Assembly (NCBI GenBank): GCA_002077065.1
Contig: NAJO01000023.1
Span: 310,001-374,000 of the forward strand
Reading direction: 5' to 3'
DNA from: Cryoendolithus antarcticus
Lineage: Eukaryota; Ascomycota; Dothideomycetes; Cladosporiales; Cladosporiaceae
DNA length: 64,000 nt
Of this stretch, positions 9,564 to 19,393 are shown piece by piece; the first letter of the stretch is position 1, and each line of letters opens with the position of its first letter. The notes below the pieces were generated by a model. It searched no databases, was not told the DNA's origin, and saw nothing but the letters and a program-made list of their open reading frames with translations. The translations under genes were made by a program, and so were the position numbers.

Positions 9564-12116
9564 ATGACTTCCTCGTCAGACTTTCCATCCTCTCCTGTGG
9601 TCAGATTGCCAAACATCAAGATGGACCCAATAGCACGTGAGACCGCCGAACAAAACGAGATCGATCTCGAGAAGAAGACCGTAACGCAGACGGTGCGGCC
9701 AGTCTCTTCGTCTGACGATGAAGCCGCCAGCGAAGCCAACGCAGAGGCAGCATGGGCGCCTGGTTTTTGGAAGCGCTTCCCATGGCTCGGTTTCGGAGCG
9801 CTATTCACGATACTGCTTTGCTCAATGGGATCGATCTTGACTCTTATGCTCAGTAACGGCAGATCAGAGACGAGATGGGTTGAGAAATTACCGCCGAATG
9901 TCATATTGAATGGCCTCAACAACGTGCAGAACCTCTGCTTTGGCATGGCGATTGGTATGTTTCGCGAGCGATGATTGATCTGCACATACTAATAACGATC
10001 CAGGTAACGGCATCGCAATCGCCTGGTGGCGGAAAACGCTGAAAGGCGCGACTATTCAGGAGCTTCATCGCTCTTGGACGTTTAGCACCAGTCTTAAAGA
10101 TATTGCATTCGCGGCCAAGTACTTCAACATCATCGCACTGGCCGCTCTCACCGCAAAATTGACCATCATCGATGGTACACTCATGCAGAAGGCCTTCTCT
10201 ACATGTGAGTATCGCCACTGCCCCCCTCCTGCAGATGCTCCAGAGTCTCCGCATGAATAGTGGAGGTAGCACCATCGAGAGCGCCAGATCGAAGTACGAT
10301 GGCTCGCTTTCTCACGGGTGACAACGCAATCGTAATCATACTCAGTATAGGCTGTGGTAGCATACGCATCTCTGGACTTTCCGGCAAGAGAGTGGCATGT
10401 CCATCTTTGTAGACTGTATCACTGACGGGTCTTCTTCACAGACAGCGATGTCGACATGCCTATCACAACCAATGTATCAATGTTCGCGAACCACACCTTC
10501 CCGGCCACCGGTGTTATAGCTTCTCGATCGAGCAGTAGTGGTACGCTCCTGCCTTGGTTCATGAATGACCTCAAGCTGTGGTCTCAAAGTGGTGGCATGC
10601 TATCTTCCAGCTTCCAGGGCTGCGAAGGCCGCTGTCTCTTCAACATACCCGCAGCAGGCTTTGCATTCGATTGCGACGAGCCTGTCACTGAGCAGACCGA
10701 CATTGGGGCAACGACTCAATCAGCGACCTCTCAGCTGTCTCAAATCAGGGATGGAATGCTCAATGTCACTGACACGGAAATGGCGGCGCTCGAGGCGAAC
10801 TACACACAGGCACTGTTCGGCATCAGCTTTGCTGCCAACTCAACCCTGGCCCCAGGATCTGAGACTGCAGCTGCACATTACCTCACTATGGACCTCATCT
10901 ACACCACTGCTAATGACGTCGAAGAGGATCAAGGCTGCCCGGGACAGCGAGTGACGCAACACTGTGAATTACGCCCTGCTGTCATTAGTTATCCAGTGAT
11001 GGTCCAGAACTACAGTGGCCTGCACGCCCTCAACGGACTTACTGTTGGCGTCACGCAGGACTCCCTCAATGCAGAGAAGAATGAGACAGGCCCGATCTAC
11101 CCCATCTATGACCAGAGAATAAGCCAGCAGCACGGCTACGATATCGTGGAACGTGTCAATGTCACTACCGAGGGCAGCTATGAATTCCCTGGCGAGCACA
11201 CCAGACTTGGTGGCGTGCTCCAGGGCCTTCAAGAATTCGTCAGTGGATCTGCTGGTATCTACTGGACCGGCGCGGCTGGATTCATGGTCAATCAGACCGG
11301 AGTCGCGCAGCAATACTTGCTCAATGAGACGCCACTGGGAACCTCTCAGTGTGGTTACCAATACACTGACTCGCTCTTTCCAACGAGTCAATCTATGATG
11401 CGCTCGGTCGTGCAGCAGATCAACGAGCTCATTTTCACCCTGGCTACTGATCTTAGCGAATTCGATCCGAGCAATGATCGGGATGCTGTCACCGTGGCGA
11501 AAGCAACTGTGTACAGGGATTCCATACACTATCGCACGAACATCTAGTGAGTCACCCACCCACCTCTCCACTCTGCACCACCGAGTATTAGCCTTGTGCT
11601 CCTGTTAAGAACTTCGTGGTGGCGAAAGACTACTGCTGCATTGGTGAGAGAACCTCTTCTCGGAGACTTTCTTAGCTGGCAAATGTCTCTCTCCGATGCA
11701 GTGGCAAGACGTCGGCTGCCGTAGCAGCGCTGACAGATGCATGGTCGTCGCTGTTCGAATCTGGAGAGAACCACACGCTTCGAGAACAGACATACTGACC
11801 ACCTCACAGCTACATGATCGGCGCCGTGATCAGCACCTTCATCTGTGTGCTCTGCGTCCTGCCCTCCTACTGGGGCTTCTGGCAGCTTGGACGCAAAGTA
11901 GCGCTCTCACCTTTTGAGATCGCGGCTGCGTTCCGATCGCCCATGGTCAACCACCCCGGTACAATCGATGACATCTTGAAGCATAGGGGTCATCAGCCCG
12001 TACAGTATGGCAATATTGTTAGTGGAGATGCGAGCGGGAGACTGGGCGTAGCAGAGCCAGAGTATGTTGAGCGAGCGCACCCGAAGTTGTTCGGGGGCAG
12101 GAAAGGCAATGCATAG
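9564..12116 (+). CDS. Fungal multi-pass membrane protein, family not identified
   Basis: Four exons: 9564-9954, 10004-10204, 10442-11546 and 11810-12116. Phases agree and give 667 residues. The N terminus is acidic and cytosolic-looking. A first membrane helix (FGALFTILLCSMGSIL) is followed by a short conserved-looking stretch with WWRKTLKG and HRSW, and a second hydrophobic helix before IDGTLMQKAF. A long central domain carries several N-x-[ST] sequons and cysteines, as expected of an extracytoplasmic loop. A final helix (IGAVISTFICVLCVLPSYW) precedes a cytosolic tail with LGRKVALSPFEIAAAFRSP. From memory, this layout is common in filamentous ascomycete proteins of unknown function. Introns 2 and 3 (237 and 263 bp) are far longer than the others here, so an unseen small exon is possible. 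Confidence 0.75.
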
Positions 12117-12355
12117 ATATGAAGTACGAAGAAGACTCTTGGCTCTCCAAAAATCCAGAACGCTGGCTATGCGCTTATCAGCTCGCCCGCGCCAGAAATG
12201 CGTTACCTGACTGTGTCACTGAGAGTTCCACATTCAGACCAAGGGCACTACCTAAATTCATCTCTCTGACCTCTATTAAGCCATATTTTCGCTATTGCGA
12301 GTGCGTTCACAGCAGTACAGGAGCATAGCCATCTTTCAAGAAGCTCAGGTGGCCA

Positions 12356-13101
12356 TTAACTTGTGATGTCTTTGACGAGATATATCACTTGACTCTCTCC
12401 ACCAGTCCGACCTCTCTCGCCACTGACTCCACCATCAAGTACCTCGGGATACCGACTGAAGCCCAACTTCGTATAGAACTTCAGCGCTCCCAGACTACCA
12501 GCCTCCATGCCCAAATGCACGCCATTGCAGCCCTCGGCCCGCAGAGCTTCTAGCAACGTGTCGATCAACTTCCGGCCCCAGCCTTGACCTTGATGCGATG
12601 GCAGGATGTCAATATGTAGATGACCGGGCCACTTGTCTACCAGTCCGGGGTACGAGAAGTTGAGTGCCTTCTCTGGGTCCCCATAGAGAAGCTGCAAAAG
12701 CTGTGTTGGCTTCTCGTCGACTCTATCTGTAGCCTTGGCGTTCGGTTCGGGGAGCAGCTCGCGATCTAGCGAGGGCACATACTTCCCCGTCCAGTCTTTG
12801 GCGAACTGCCTGGTATTGGGAGTACTGAGGATGTAGCCTACGGGTCCTTCGGCATTTCCTGGGTCGAGCACGAAACAGGTTGACGGGGACAGTAGAGGGT
12901 AGGGATGGCACCTGTGGATTGTAAGTGACGGGACCCTGCGTACTACTGGTTGGGAAGTGATCACCAGAGGTACGACGAGATCGTCCAAGAGGGCTCGGTC
13001 TTCAGACTCTCGCCACAGGTCACACGGAAGATGTGGTCAAGGGCCGAGCGGTCACTTGGAAGTGAGACTGGGCGGATGAAAGCAGTCGAATTTTGCGCCA
13101 T
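12356..13101 (-). CDS. GNAT-family N-acetyltransferase
   Basis: Two exons: 13101-12965 and 12911-12356, with a 53-bp intron, giving 230 residues. The open frame from 12988 is not the true start. Splicing joins an upstream exon (MAQNSTAFIRPVSLP...) in frame at TAC-CTC-TG/G, producing SSYLW-CHPYPLLSPSTC and a normal GNAT N terminus. The acetyl-CoA loop is seen as LPSHQGQGWGRKLIDTLL (Q/R-x-x-G-x-G/A), followed by LGMEAGSLGALKFYTKLGF, the C-terminal strand-helix of the fold. The substrate cannot be told from sequence. The gene is divergent from the GH18-UBA gene, with 387 bp between start codons. Confidence 0.85.
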
Positions 13102-13488
13102 TGGCGAACTGACTTTGATCTGGGCCGTTCACAGCTAGCACTCGCTGGGATGTGCGCGGACACTTGCAATTGAGGGTGACAATACATGTAATCTCGTTCC
13201 ACTTGCCTCATGCCTTCATAGGGTCCCAATCGCTTCCACAGCCCAAAAGGTAGAAATGCAGAACTCGACGTGATCGCTTTTGCCAGTCACACGGCCTCGA
13301 CTATCGATAGCTGATAGTGAAGATTGATCTCCCACGATTACGCTGATGTAGATAGTGGTAGGGTAGCTGCGCTCACATGTCCAAGTCGTGAACCCAGTTT
13401 GCGCGCGAGCTTGACATCGCCAAGCAAAACACTCTTCGCCGAGCAACATGAACCACTTGTTCCTCGACCATTCTCTTCGGTCTATGGC
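13102..13488. promoter_or_regulatory. Intergenic region between divergent GNAT and GH18-UBA genes
   Basis: The 387-bp interval between the two start codons is the only room for both promoters. No clear TATA box or known site stands out. Confidence 0.4.
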
Positions 13489-14592
13489 ATGAACCGACCA
13501 AACCCCCCCTTGCTGCCCATCGGCCAAGGACCGCGGGTCATCGTCTACCATCAGACCCACCACAAGCCCGATGGCGGTCCCCCGGTGTCTCTCCTCCCGC
13601 TTGTGACGGAGAACACTGGTATCACACATGTGATCGTAGCAGCGATACACCTCAACGATCCGCCGGGGAACATCACGCTCAACGACGATGATCCCGAGAC
13701 GCAGAAAGATAAGTATGCCACATTGTTCGGGGAGATGGCGTGGCTACAGCAGGCATTTGGTGTGAAGGTCATGGCTATGCTTGGAGGTGCTGCGAAAGGG
13801 TCATATCAACGATTGGACGGGGACGATCTCGTACGGTTCGAGGCGTACTATACTCCTTTGCGAGACTTGTTGCGGAAGCATCGTTTTGATGGTCTTGATC
13901 TCGATGTTGAAGAGGAGACATCTTTGCCAGGCATCATCAGGCTGATCGATCGCCTAAGGGCTGACTTCGGACCCAACTTCATCATCACGCTCGCGCCGGT
14001 TGCTAATGCACTACTGCCTAACCAGCCACATCTGTCTGGATTCAACTACCAACTGCTCGAGCAGATGCGCGGCCACGAGATCGCGTGGTACAATGCCCAA
14101 TTCTACTGCGGTTGGGGAGATGCATCGAGTACAGCTTGGTACGATGCCATTGTCGGCCTTGGATGGCCGGCCAATAAGGTAGTCATAGGTTTGGTCACCA
14201 ACTCTGCGAATGGAGCTGGACATGTGGCTTGGCCACAGCTTGAGCAGGTCCTCCGGACTCTGCGACAAAGATACCCTACATTCGGTGGTGTGATGGGATG
14301 GGAGTACTTCAATGCACTTCCGGGAGGCATGGATCGACCCTGGGAGTGGGTGGCAAACATGGGCCGTGTACTGAGGACCCCAGTGCCTCCTGCGCCGTTC
14401 CAGCCGCAGATACCAATCCGACCGTACGGGCAGCCCGCCACGCCACTATTGCTACTCGCTTCCCATCCGTTCCCCGCGGAGAGTGTTAAGACACTACAGG
14501 ACCTTGGCTTCAGTCATCAGCAGGCAATCGCTGCTCTCAACATGACCAGTGGCAATGTCGAGTATGCTGCTGGCTTGCTGTTCCAGGACTGA
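13489..14592 (+). CDS. Intracellular GH18 chitinase-like protein with C-terminal UBA domain
   Basis: The first in-frame ATG is at 13489 (MNRPNPPLLP), giving 367 residues; the frame extends upstream only from a TTG. The (beta/alpha)8 glycoside hydrolase 18 signature FDGLDLDVEEE at about 132-142 contains the full D-x-x-D-x-D-x-E with catalytic Glu. Other strands match (VMAMLGG, WYNAQFY, GGVMGWEYF). The last ~43 residues (VKTLQDLGFSHQQAIAALNM) form a UBA ubiquitin-binding domain. There is no signal peptide, so this is probably a cytosolic hydrolase or lectin-like GH18 tied to ubiquitin handling, not a secreted cell-wall chitinase. An endo-beta-N-acetylglucosaminidase-like role on free or misfolded glycoproteins is a speculation. 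Confidence 0.88.
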   Translation: MNRPNPPLLPIGQGPRVIVYHQTHHKPDGGPPVSLLPLVTENTGITHVIVAAIHLNDPPGNITLNDDDPETQKDKYATLFGEMAWLQQAFGVKVMAMLGGAAKGSYQRLDGDDLVRFEAYYTPLRDLLRKHRFDGLDLDVEEETSLPGIIRLIDRLRADFGPNFIITLAPVANALLPNQPHLSGFNYQLLEQMRGHEIAWYNAQFYCGWGDASSTAWYDAIVGLGWPANKVVIGLVTNSANGAGHVAWPQLEQVLRTLRQRYPTFGGVMGWEYFNALPGGMDRPWEWVANMGRVLRTPVPPAPFQPQIPIRPYGQPATPLLLLASHPFPAESVKTLQDLGFSHQQAIAALNMTSGNVEYAAGLLFQD

Positions 14593-14618
14593 TGCCGCCA
14601 TCCAACATTGGTTACACA

Positions 14619-15041
14619 TCATTCCCCTGGCAAGAGCCAGTACCACTTCCCGTCGATCAGCTTGACATTCCCTTCGATGTTGAACTACACAGAGTCAGCA
14701 ACAGCAAAAGTGTAGATCACCAAGGAGCATCTTCAAACCTACGGGCCAGCCACAAGCGCCTCTCCAAGCTTCCTTAGCTCGTTGTCTCTCGCCTCGAGTT
14801 CGCCCTCGATAAACGTAATACGTTCGTCCACAGCATCGAGGTCGATCACAGCTGTTTCGCCAATAAGAGCCGCTGACCCGAATGACTGCTTCTCACGCTC
14901 ATTGCGCTCTTGGACGAGCTTGTCGATCTGCTCCTCAATGCGCTCGATGCGTTTCCGGTACGAGGCATTCTGTCTACAGAGGGCTACGTCCGCTGGGCTG
15001 ACGGTGAAGGCGTAAAGGCTCGTGATGCGAAGTTGAGGCAT
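14619..15041 (-). CDS. Small coiled-coil protein, two exons
   Basis: Exon 1 (15041-14754) encodes a short beta-like start (MPQLRITSLYAFTV) and a charged coiled coil with KRIERIEEQIDKLVQERNE. Unspliced, the frame stops at 100 residues. Splicing at a GTGGCT donor, through a 69-bp intron with a TGCTGAC branch point, to exon 2 (14684-14619) adds FNIEGNVKLIDGKWYWLLPGE in two runs (FNIEGNVKLIDG, KWYWLLPGE), for 117 residues. The phase and the protein-like end favour the spliced form, although the donor is weak. The function is not recognised. It is convergent with the GH18-UBA gene, only 26 bp from its stop. Confidence 0.6.
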
Positions 15042-15137
15042 GTTGCGAATGCGAGATGTTATGTGGGCACACAGTTCACGTAGTGAGAAACGTAGATGCT
15101 GAACTTTTGATGAGTGTAGTGATTGATATACTCTCCA

Positions 15138-16967
15138 TCAGAAATTGAAGTCCTCAAATACAAGCCTCCTTCCTGACAGCCACTCCATCAATTGCTTCCG
15201 CATCGGCACAGCAGTGCACAGATATATGGTTTCCACATCAGTCAACTCGACGTCACTTCGTTGCAGTCGTCGACGCTCAATCTGGACTCCAGCCTTCCCA
15301 AAATCTGATAGTAGGTTCTCCTCACTCGTTGTAGCCTCACTGGATGCATTCGTCACGAACAGCCTCAGCCGTAAAGCGACCTTAGCACCCTCCTCCAGCA
15401 CATCTTGCACTAATCCGAGGTCCTCCTTGCGAATGGTCCAGATCACACTCAGATTCTCTATACTCTCCAGCGAAGAAAGTAGAGGCGTGACGCCAATGCC
15501 GGCAGCGATGAACGCTGCCTTGCCTGCAGTAGCATCTATCTCGAAGTCTCCACCGAAGCCCTTGACTGCGACCTCGAATGGCATACGATCGCCGTTCTCG
15601 GTGCCTTCATGTTTGAAAAGCTCATCTGTGACTCTGCCCACCTTGCGGACCGTGATTTCGAACTCATCGTCTTTCAATCTCTGCGTCGGTCGAGGTGGAT
15701 CGCCAGGTGGTGAGGAGACGGTAAACGTCCGCACATAGTCATCGTTGATCGACAGTGGGTCATCGTCTCTCATGTGACTGTAGCCGATGTCTAGTCGACT
15801 GGAGAAATCGAATGTCACATACTGACCGGCCTTGTGCCATGCTGAGTTCGAGAGCGCGAACTTGAAACGTGAGATTGTAGGTGTCAGCTTCGTCTGCTTC
15901 AAGAGCGTAGCCTGCGAAAGCTCAAAGTCTTGTGGCACAGTGCTCTGCTTCTCCGAGACAAGGTATCGCACTGGTGGGTTGTATGGAGATGCTTCTCCGC
16001 GCTCGCCCCGAAATGTCAATGCCTCTGAGACGAAGCGAGCAGCTGTAACTCTGAGTTGGATGGCGAGATTGGAACGCGGTAGAACTTTGGCCGCATCAGC
16101 ACCGATCAGAATATCGGTGGTGCCTGTAAGGTAGAGCATGCTCCCAGTGTCAAAGTCAGGTATGCATATCCCCGCTACAGGGTTGATCCTGAGATTGCCG
16201 AGTGTCTGATAGAGTCTGTTGCCAGAGTACTCTGGCCAGACGAGGACTGCACCACTAGGCTCGTTCGACAACACTCGCATAAATCCGACCGGTCCACCGC
16301 GGTGATTCGTGTCCATGTCCTTGTCGTTTTGCGCGGAAGACACGAAGAACAGATCTGCTTTGGCAATGAGATCGAGTCCTCCTTCACTAAGGTGTGGCGA
16401 ATCAGAGACAAGGACCGGCTTCGCAGCAGCAGGTGTTATGAGTTTCTTGTTGAAATACTTCGGACAATTACCAAGCGACTGATCGATCTTGAGAACCAGC
16501 TGAGTCTCCACGACATGCTCCTGGGCTTCGGTGGCTTCGTCTTCGCGTACCATCAATGCTCCAGCGATCATGTGGCCGAAGAGTTTGACGCGCTTGCGAG
16601 TCTGAAGGTCCATGGTGACTCCACTTACCATCCTTCCCCGGCCTTCCTCGCGAACGATCGTACCGTTCGCTTCTTTACCCATGAGCTCTTCGACGACCGG
16701 ATCAAACTGACCTGCAACAGCAGTCTTGATCCCGATTACATTGCCTCCGAGTGATTGCGCGAGACCTTTCTGGCCACCCCATAGTGTGGTCCATGGCCGT
16801 CCTTGCTTGTCGAGTGTACCAATAGCAATGAGCGGTGCGATCTGCAAGTGATTCGCAAGTTGGGGCGACACGGCTGGGAACGAAGGGTTGTCGACAACTG
16901 GAGCATGCATAGCCTTCATCATTGCCACTTCGCCGTCGTGCATCGGTAGATCTTGGTAGAAGGCCAT
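15138..16967 (-). CDS. Flavoprotein: FMN split-barrel fused to ferredoxin-NADP reductase-like module
   Basis: The start is set at 16967 (MAFYQDLPMHDGEV), giving 609 residues. The frame continues up to 17198, but that part looks non-coding. Residues about 1-320 match the pyridoxamine-5'-phosphate-oxidase-like split barrel (IAPLIAIGTLDKQGRPWTTLWGG; FFVSSAQND; HRGGPVGFMRV; GNLRINPVAGICI). From about 340 a ferredoxin-reductase module follows, with RTFTVSSPPGD (FAD-binding R-x-x-[ST] motif) and AAFIAAGIGVTPLLSSLE (pyridine nucleotide loop G-x-G-x-T-P). There is no C-terminal 2Fe-2S domain. It is therefore a two-domain NAD(P)H flavin oxidoreductase. Similar fusions occur in bacteria and fungi; the substrate is unknown. 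Confidence 0.88.
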   Translation of the reverse strand: MAFYQDLPMHDGEVAMMKAMHAPVVDNPSFPAVSPQLANHLQIAPLIAIGTLDKQGRPWTTLWGGQKGLAQSLGGNVIGIKTAVAGQFDPVVEELMGKEANGTIVREEGRGRMVSGVTMDLQTRKRVKLFGHMIAGALMVREDEATEAQEHVVETQLVLKIDQSLGNCPKYFNKKLITPAAAKPVLVSDSPHLSEGGLDLIAKADLFFVSSAQNDKDMDTNHRGGPVGFMRVLSNEPSGAVLVWPEYSGNRLYQTLGNLRINPVAGICIPDFDTGSMLYLTGTTDILIGADAAKVLPRSNLAIQLRVTAARFVSEALTFRGERGEASPYNPPVRYLVSEKQSTVPQDFELSQATLLKQTKLTPTISRFKFALSNSAWHKAGQYVTFDFSSRLDIGYSHMRDDDPLSINDDYVRTFTVSSPPGDPPRPTQRLKDDEFEITVRKVGRVTDELFKHEGTENGDRMPFEVAVKGFGGDFEIDATAGKAAFIAAGIGVTPLLSSLESIENLSVIWTIRKEDLGLVQDVLEEGAKVALRLRLFVTNASSEATTSEENLLSDFGKAGVQIERRRLQRSDVELTDVETIYLCTAVPMRKQLMEWLSGRRLVFEDFNF

Positions 16968-17631
16968 GCTTGCGGCTCTTCTTGCGACAGAGTGCTTTCT
17001 GTAAATGTGAGCCTGTTCCAGGCAAGGCAATTTTCCCTTTGACCGCAATGGTTTCGAGTTTCGCTTGTACAACGGGCAGACAGTTCTTTGCGTGAAGATA
17101 CAAGGACAGTCTTGCAAGTGGAGAGATGACCATGAAAGGTAGAACGAACAGACGGAAATGATCCAGGTCGAGTGTCGCTTCACTAGACGTATGTGCACGC
17201 AGATTCAGCCTTCATCCACAATTTGCTAACCTACCTTGCTGACGCTTCCACGGCGATCCCTAGGGCGTAAATGGTGATGACTAAGTCGTACCTGAGGTAG
17301 ACTGTGGTCGAAGATATAGCTTGCGGGGTCACTTGCGTGATGATTCCACATCCGCAATGCTTCCAGTGTTAGCGATACGGTACTTCGATGAAACTCGGGG
17401 GCGCTCCTCGCAGGGCAGTTGCATAGGATTGTATTATCGTAGCAATTGTCTCTGAGTAGGCCCCGTGGGCTTGCGTTCAGAGTATCACCAGAAGCAAGTA
17501 CCGGTATAAGTATCACTTGGCCAGTTGCACAGATCCCGAGCCCGCCCCTAGGCGTCGATCAAAACGTTAGACCTATTCGTCATACCAGAATAATTTACGT
17601 TACAAAACAAAAGGAGAGTTATCCCCACTGC
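16968..17631. other. Intergenic, upstream of flavoprotein gene
   Basis: 664 bp between the flavoprotein start and the tRNA. An in-frame upward extension of the flavoprotein frame to 17198 exists but is rich in Cys, Ser and His without motif, so I treat it as untranslated. Confidence 0.5.
17604..17612 (-). terminator. Pol III T-run downstream of tRNA-Val
   Basis: On the minus strand two TTTT runs (complement of 17609-17612 and 17604-17607) lie about 20 nt past the tRNA 3' end, as expected of an RNA polymerase III stop. Confidence 0.6.
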
Positions 17632-17704
17632 TACAAACCCTGAGAATCGAACTCAGAACCTTCTGTGTGTTAGACAGAAATCATAACCACTAGACCAGGC
17701 TTGC
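17632..17704 (-). tRNA. tRNA-Val (anticodon AAC), no intron
   Basis: 73-nt cloverleaf on the minus strand. The acceptor stem GCAAGCC/GGTTTGT has two G-U pairs. The A-box is TGGTCTAGTGG and the D stem is GTC/GAT. The anticodon stem TCTGT/ACAGA encloses the loop CTAACAC, which puts AAC at positions 34-36 (decodes GUU, and with inosine GUC/GUA). The T arm is CTGAG/CTCAG with TTCGATT, matching box B. The discriminator base is A. Confidence 0.93.
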
Positions 17705-17963
17705 GATGCTGCTGGTGCGGATTGAATATTTCTGAATCATGATCACAAAGTCGAAACAACCCCTCGATGTCAATCATGAAAACCACCAATGATCATGCCG
17801 GTGCGCGCAAATCGACGCCCAAACCCCCCCCTTGTGAGGTTCTCTCGCGACGGCCATGGAAGACGCGAATTCGAATAACACGACCGAGTCCTCATAGTGG
17901 CGACAGTCGCCACCATCATTCCTTGATCGACTTCCACTGACGGACCGCTGCGAGCCAGAGATC

Positions 17964-19011
17964 ATGTCTGCACGGTCCTGGTCCCTCCGCGAAGGCATCG
18001 GGCGTGATGGCTATGTCGTCGTACCATCCGGTCTCACAGCAATACAGCTGGATGAGCTCCGATCAGCGAGCAAGAAAGTCACGAAGAGGGCACGCGATGG
18101 ACACTGGCCTCATATCAGGACTTTGCCGCGTCAGTTCCCGCCGTGGCCGGAGGACCCCAGCAATGGCATAGTGAGTCTCACATGACCCTCTCGTCACGAA
18201 AGCTTTCTCTACAAGTGCAGATCAACTGGGTGACACTTTCTATCTGCTGGACTGAGATCTCTGCCATGCCGTAAGGACGGAAGTTGGGAATGACGCCCCA
18301 GCGAATCGATGACCACTCTGCGGTACAATGCTAACCACCAGAATCTACCAGTGGGGCGTACAACAGCTCATGAACCCAGACCTGCCCGGCAGCGATGTCT
18401 TTACTGCGAGCTACTTCTCCGAAGCCAATCTCGAAACAATCAAATCACTCCTTGATTGCGAAGCTGATGACCTAGTCATGGAGCTTTACAATCTTCTGGT
18501 ACGACCAGACGAGAATTTCGAACTCCGCTGGCATCGAGATGACATCCCGCCGACTGCCACGGCGGAGGAGGAACTCGCGCGACTTAGCAAACCCGCCTAC
18601 CATGCCCAGTGGAACCTGGCCCTTTACCCGGACAGCTCTCTGATCTTGATACCTGGATCTCATCGACGTCCGTTGACAGATGTTGAGCGAGCGGCTGATC
18701 CGTACGAAGCCAACATACCTGGCCAAATCCACGTCAAGCTAGAAGCAGGTGAGATGGCGTTTTATAACAACAACATATTCCATCGAGGAGCTTATCGCAG
18801 TGATGTCGAGCGTATGACGCTGCATGGTAGTATGGGTCATGTTGCGGGAGGCTCGTTGAGGGCAAGGAACGTGTTGCAGCATGGAAGGGACTGGATCGAC
18901 CTCGTAGACTTGTCGCGGGTGGAGGACCGACAGACAGCGGAGGGGATGCGTAACCGGCTTGTGCGATTGGCGAGCGAGCACGAAGAAGTTGGATACACGC
19001 ACAATGACTAG
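17964..19011 (+). CDS. Phytanoyl-CoA dioxygenase (PhyH)-family Fe(II)/2-oxoglutarate oxygenase
   Basis: Exon 1 (17964-18170) and exon 2 (18352-19011) joined through a 181-bp intron give 288 residues and the uninterrupted junction PSNGI-WGVQQLMNPD. The iron facial triad is visible as WHRDD (H-x-D) and a distal His in FYNNNIFHRGAY, followed by an Arg suited to 2-oxoglutarate binding (RMTLHGS). The substrate is unknown; fungal relatives hydroxylate various small molecules. An alternative splice uses a 50-nt cassette at 18221-18270 with canonical sites on both sides, then resumes at 18342, staying in frame for 308 residues. I prefer the shorter form because it keeps the family-like WGVQ segment contiguous with the preceding exon. 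Confidence 0.85.
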
Positions 19012-19393
19012 TACAGTTACTTCTGGGTGAGCAGTTCGCAGTCAACTTGCCACTAGGTGGGCCCTGTAGACTATTCTGGATGGACTCCAATTCCACTACT
19101 ACGTTCGCCCTACGCAGATATTGCTCGGCTCCTTGGAGTACCGGAAGTCTCTGGAACTGCTATCATGGATGTTGCAACGAATGTCAAGCATGATTTGGCG
19201 CAATGGAGAGACCAGTGGATCTATAGCCAGAATCACTTGGGGGGATCGGCTTTTTACAGGCAAGCAAGGATTACAGCAGTAGATGGATAATTTCAAGCTG
19301 TTCAAAAAGCAACGGGGACTTGCAATGCTGCGTATTGATGCGAATCTCAAGTATGCACAGCGCATCAGGCCTCTGCGTGGGAAACGTCCCCGT
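19012..19393. other. Intergenic between convergent genes
   Basis: 382 bp separating the stops of the PhyH gene and the permease gene. It presumably holds both 3' untranslated regions. A 77-codon frame at 19057 has no ATG support or motif. Confidence 0.5.

Noticed and set aside
12356..12988. GNAT protein starting at 12988
   Set aside because: The N terminus would be translated intron; the spliced start at 13101 gives a proper GNAT beginning.
16968..17198. N-terminal extension of the flavoprotein frame by 77 codons
   Set aside because: Cys/Ser/His-rich, no resemblance to the split-barrel family, which starts normally at the ATG 16967.
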